Shown piece after piece: positions 61,792-64,000 of a DNA stretch of 64,000 nucleotides (positions are counted from its first letter, which is position 1; every line of letters starts with the position of its first letter). The stretch is from Micromonospora sp. H61 (lineage in GTDB: Bacteria > Actinomycetota > Actinomycetes > Mycobacteriales > Micromonosporaceae). The notes beneath the pieces were generated by a model. That model was not told where the DNA came from. It searched no databases and worked only from the letters and a program-made list of their open reading frames with translations. The stretch spans positions 1-64,000 of the forward strand of contig NZ_JAGPXY010000015.1 of NCBI RefSeq assembly GCF_018070325.1, read 5' to 3'. The translations under genes were made by a program, and so were the position numbers.

Positions 61792-64000
61792 GTGAGCACT
61801 GTGGTGTTCCGCCGGCTCCCGCGTCAGCCGGGGCCGGCCCTACCGCGCGGCGAGGTGCTGCTGGAGTCGCCTCCCGAGCTGCCCGAGCCGACGCCCCGCG
61901 GGATGGGGCAGCTACTCATGATCCTGCCGATGTTCTGCGGGGTCGGTGCCATGGCGTTCCTCTACGCCGGCAAGGGCGGCGGCATGATGACCTACGTCGC
62001 CGGTGGTCTGTTCGGTGTCTCGATGCTCGGCATGGCGATCGGCTCGCTGGCCAACAGCGGTGGCAAGGACAAGGCGGAGCTGAACGCTGATCGCCGCGAC
62101 TACATGCGCTACCTGGCGCAGATGCGCAAGCGCACCCGCCGTGCCGCCGAGCAGCAGCGGGCCGCGATGGCCTGGCGGCACCCGGAGCCCGACGCGCTCT
62201 GGTCGATCGCCGCGTCCCGGCGACTCTGGGAGCGGCGGATCACCGAGGACGATTTCGGCGAGACCCGGATCGCCCTCGGCCCGCAGCGGCTCGCCGTGGA
62301 GATCGTTCCACCGGAGACGAAGCCGGTGGAGGACCTGGAGCCGATGAGCGCCATCGCGCTTCGTCGGTTCGTCCGGGCACACTCCACTGTGCCCGAACTG
62401 CCGACGGCGCTGTCGGTTCGCGCGTTCAGTCGGGTGGTGCTGCGCGGCGACCGCGAGCCGGTGCTCGACCTGACCCGGGCGGCGCTGGGGCAGCTGGCCA
62501 CCTTCCACGCACCGGACGACCTGGTGATCGCGGTGGTCGCCGCACCCGACCGGCAGTCTTCCTGGGGCTGGGTGAAGTGGCTGCCACACGCCCACCACAG
62601 CGGTCGTACGGACGCGGCCGGCGCGCGCCGCCTGGTCTTCGCCAGCCTGGCCGAGGCCGAGGCATCGCTCGCCGCCGAGCGGGCCGGGCGGCCTCGGTTC
62701 GCGCCGGAGGCCAAGCCGCTGACCACCGCCCCGCACCTGGTCGTGGTGATCGACGGCGGGGAGATCTCACCGACCTGTCAGCTGGTTGGTCCAGGGCTGC
62801 TCGGCGCCACAGTGATCGACCTCTCCGGGACGGTGCCACGCGACGCCGGCCGCTGGCTGCTCTGCCTCGATGTCAATGACGGAGGTTCACTCGACCTGGT
62901 CCGGGGCAGCTCGTCGTCGACGCTGGGTCGGCCCGACCGGCTCAGCGCCGAGGCCGCGGAGGGGCTGGCCCGACAGATCGCCCCCTTCCGGCTCTCCCAG
63001 CAGCAGACCGGCGGCGACGAGCCGCTGGCCCGCAGCACGGAGCTGCCGGATCTGCTCGGCGTCGGTGACGCCGCGGCGGTGGACGTGCAGAACACCTGGC
63101 GCCCGCGTGGGCACCGCGACCGGCTGCGCATCCCGCTCGGCGTCGGCCCGGACGGCAACGTGGTCGAACTCGACTTCAAGGAGTCGGCGCACGAGGGCAT
63201 GGGCCCGCACGGTCTGGTGATCGGTGCGACCGGCTCCGGCAAGAGCGAGCTGCTGCGTACGGTGGTGGCCGCGTTGGCGGTGACCCACTCGTCGGAGGAA
63301 CTGAACTTCGTCCTGGTCGACTTCAAGGGCGGCGCGACCTTCGCCTCGCTGGAGGCCCTGCCGCACACCAGCGCGGTGATCACCAACCTGGCCGACGAGT
63401 TGCCGCTCGTCGACCGGATGCGCGACGCGCTCGCCGGCGAGATGGTGCGCCGGCAGGAACTGCTGCGGGCGGCCGGCAACTACGTCTCCCGCTTCGAGTA
63501 CGAGAAGGCGCGCTCGGCCGGTGAGCCGCTGGCGCCGATGCCTAGCCTGCTGATCATCTGTGACGAGTTCAGCGAGCTGCTCGCCGCCAAACCGGACTTC
63601 ATCGACCTGTTCGTGATGATCGGCCGGTTGGGTCGGTCCCTCGGCGTGCACCTGCTGCTGGCAAGCCAGCGCCTCGAAGAGGGCAAGCTGCGGGGCCTCG
63701 ACACGCACCTGTCGTACCGGATCGGTCTGCGGACGTTCTCCGCTGTGGAGAGCCGGATCGTGCTCGGCGTACCGGACGCGTACGAGCTGCCGAACGCGCC
63801 GGGCCACGGCTACCTGAAGACGGACACCAGCACCATGCTGCGGTTCCGGGCCGCGTACGTGTCGGGGGCGTACCGGGCGCCGGGGCAGCAGGCGTCCGCC
63901 TCGCAGGCGTTGGTGCAGCGGCGGATCGTGCCGTACGGTCTCGACTTCGTTCCGGTGCAGGTCCCGCAGGTGCCGGTGGCCACCGCTCCGGAGCCGGAGC
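61792..64000 (+). CDS. eccC: Type VII secretion ATPase EccC, 5' part
   Basis: 736 residues are visible and the gene continues past the window. GTG 61792 has a strong GGGGAGGAGA site. The N-terminus has two membrane helices ([40 protein letters not shown]). A helical DUF linker follows, then the first FtsK/SpoIIIE ATPase domain with Walker [21 protein letters not shown] (about residue 480) and Walker [21 protein letters not shown], then [20 protein letters not shown]. Further ATPase domains should lie downstream. EccC powers substrate export. Confidence 0.93.
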   Translation, partial: MSTVVFRRLPRQPGPALPRGEVLLESPPELPEPTPRGMGQLLMILPMFCGVGAMAFLYAGKGGGMMTYVAGGLFGVSMLGMAIGSLANSGGKDKAELNADRRDYMRYLAQMRKRTRRAAEQQRAAMAWRHPEPDALWSIAASRRLWERRITEDDFGETRIALGPQRLAVEIVPPETKPVEDLEPMSAIALRRFVRAHSTVPELPTALSVRAFSRVVLRGDREPVLDLTRAALGQLATFHAPDDLVIAVVAAPDRQSSWGWVKWLPHAHHSGRTDAAGARRLVFASLAEAEASLAAERAGRPRFAPEAKPLTTAPHLVVVIDGGEISPTCQLVGPGLLGATVIDLSGTVPRDAGRWLLCLDVNDGGSLDLVRGSSSSTLGRPDRLSAEAAEGLARQIAPFRLSQQQTGGDEPLARSTELPDLLGVGDAAAVDVQNTWRPRGHRDRLRIPLGVGPDGNVVELDFKESAHEGMGPHGLVIGATGSGKSELLRTVVAALAVTHSSEELNFVLVDFKGGATFASLEALPHTSAVITNLADELPLVDRMRDALAGEMVRRQELLRAAGNYVSRFEYEKARSAGEPLAPMPSLLIICDEFSELLAAKPDFIDLFVMIGRLGRSLGVHLLLASQRLEEGKLRGLDTHLSYRIGLRTFSAVESRIVLGVPDAYELPNAPGHGYLKTDTSTMLRFRAAYVSGAYRAPGQQASASQALVQRRIVPYGLDFVPVQVPQVPVATAPEPE

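Overview
The window is very GC-rich DNA from a high-GC actinomycete. Gene content points to the Micromonosporaceae, most likely Micromonospora: futalosine-route menaquinone genes (mqnB, mqnD), SepH, actinobacterial XPB helicase, F420-dependent oxidoreductase family, DUF3027 and DUF2530 proteins, a teichoic-acid-type polymer locus and an actinobacterial ESX/type VII secretion locus. The genus is an inference from recalled family distributions, not from a search. I see no rRNA, tRNA, CRISPR array, intact insertion sequence or prophage. It reads as ordinary chromosome with small decayed or mobile-looking patches.

Layout. 0-4 kb: the end of a TIGR03089-family gene, a HicAB locus whose toxin looks degenerate, a secreted protein, a TetR regulator diverging from a DUF4267 membrane gene with two identical operators, and small regulators. 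4-10 kb: XPB helicase and an 827-residue helicase-associated protein on the minus strand, a lipoprotein-like L,D-transpeptidase, a HAD phosphatase and a cold-shock-domain protein. 10.5-16 kb: mqnD, then a composite repeat with a CCCAGA/CCCAGG hexamer array and two DnaA-box-like sites, an XRE-GNAT fusion, mqnB with an MFS exporter, and DUF3027. 16-24 kb: a purine-type permease, MarR plus MFS, an internally deleted 2'-5' RNA ligase relic, and a regulator (transposase-like HTH plus GbsR/MarR) facing a DUF4097-hydrolase operon across a region rich in GTTGCA sites. 23-33.6 kb: sepH, serC, citrate synthase, pdxH-MFS, aldose epimerase-nitroreductase, acyl-CoA dehydrogenase and envelope-associated proteins.

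33.9-47.5 kb: L-serine dehydratase, then a probable polymer operon of ABC permease, ABC ATPase, a CDP-alcohol phosphotransferase with a degenerate nucleotidyltransferase-like N-terminus, and a GT2-CDP-glycerol transferase fusion. These are nearly contiguous and should build and export a poly(polyol phosphate) or glycosylated teichoic-type polymer. A carbohydrate-type ABC ATPase, a WH2-annotated-type membrane protein, a thioesterase and a beta-phosphoglucomutase/GH65 phosphorylase pair follow. 47.5-55 kb: small envelope, hydrolase, transporter and hemerythrin genes. 55-64 kb: type VII secretion genes in alternating orientation (WXG/PPE-like substrate, small YxxxE partner, eccB, eccE, eccD and the start of eccC, which runs off the window).

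Two patterns cut across the window. Many starts have an actinobacterial -10 hexamer (TANNNT) ending 6-7 bases before the start codon and no Shine-Dalgarno, so leaderless mRNAs are probably common here. Gene ends are often marked by long perfect hairpins without a strong U-tract. All functional calls are from reading translated sequence; no database search was possible.
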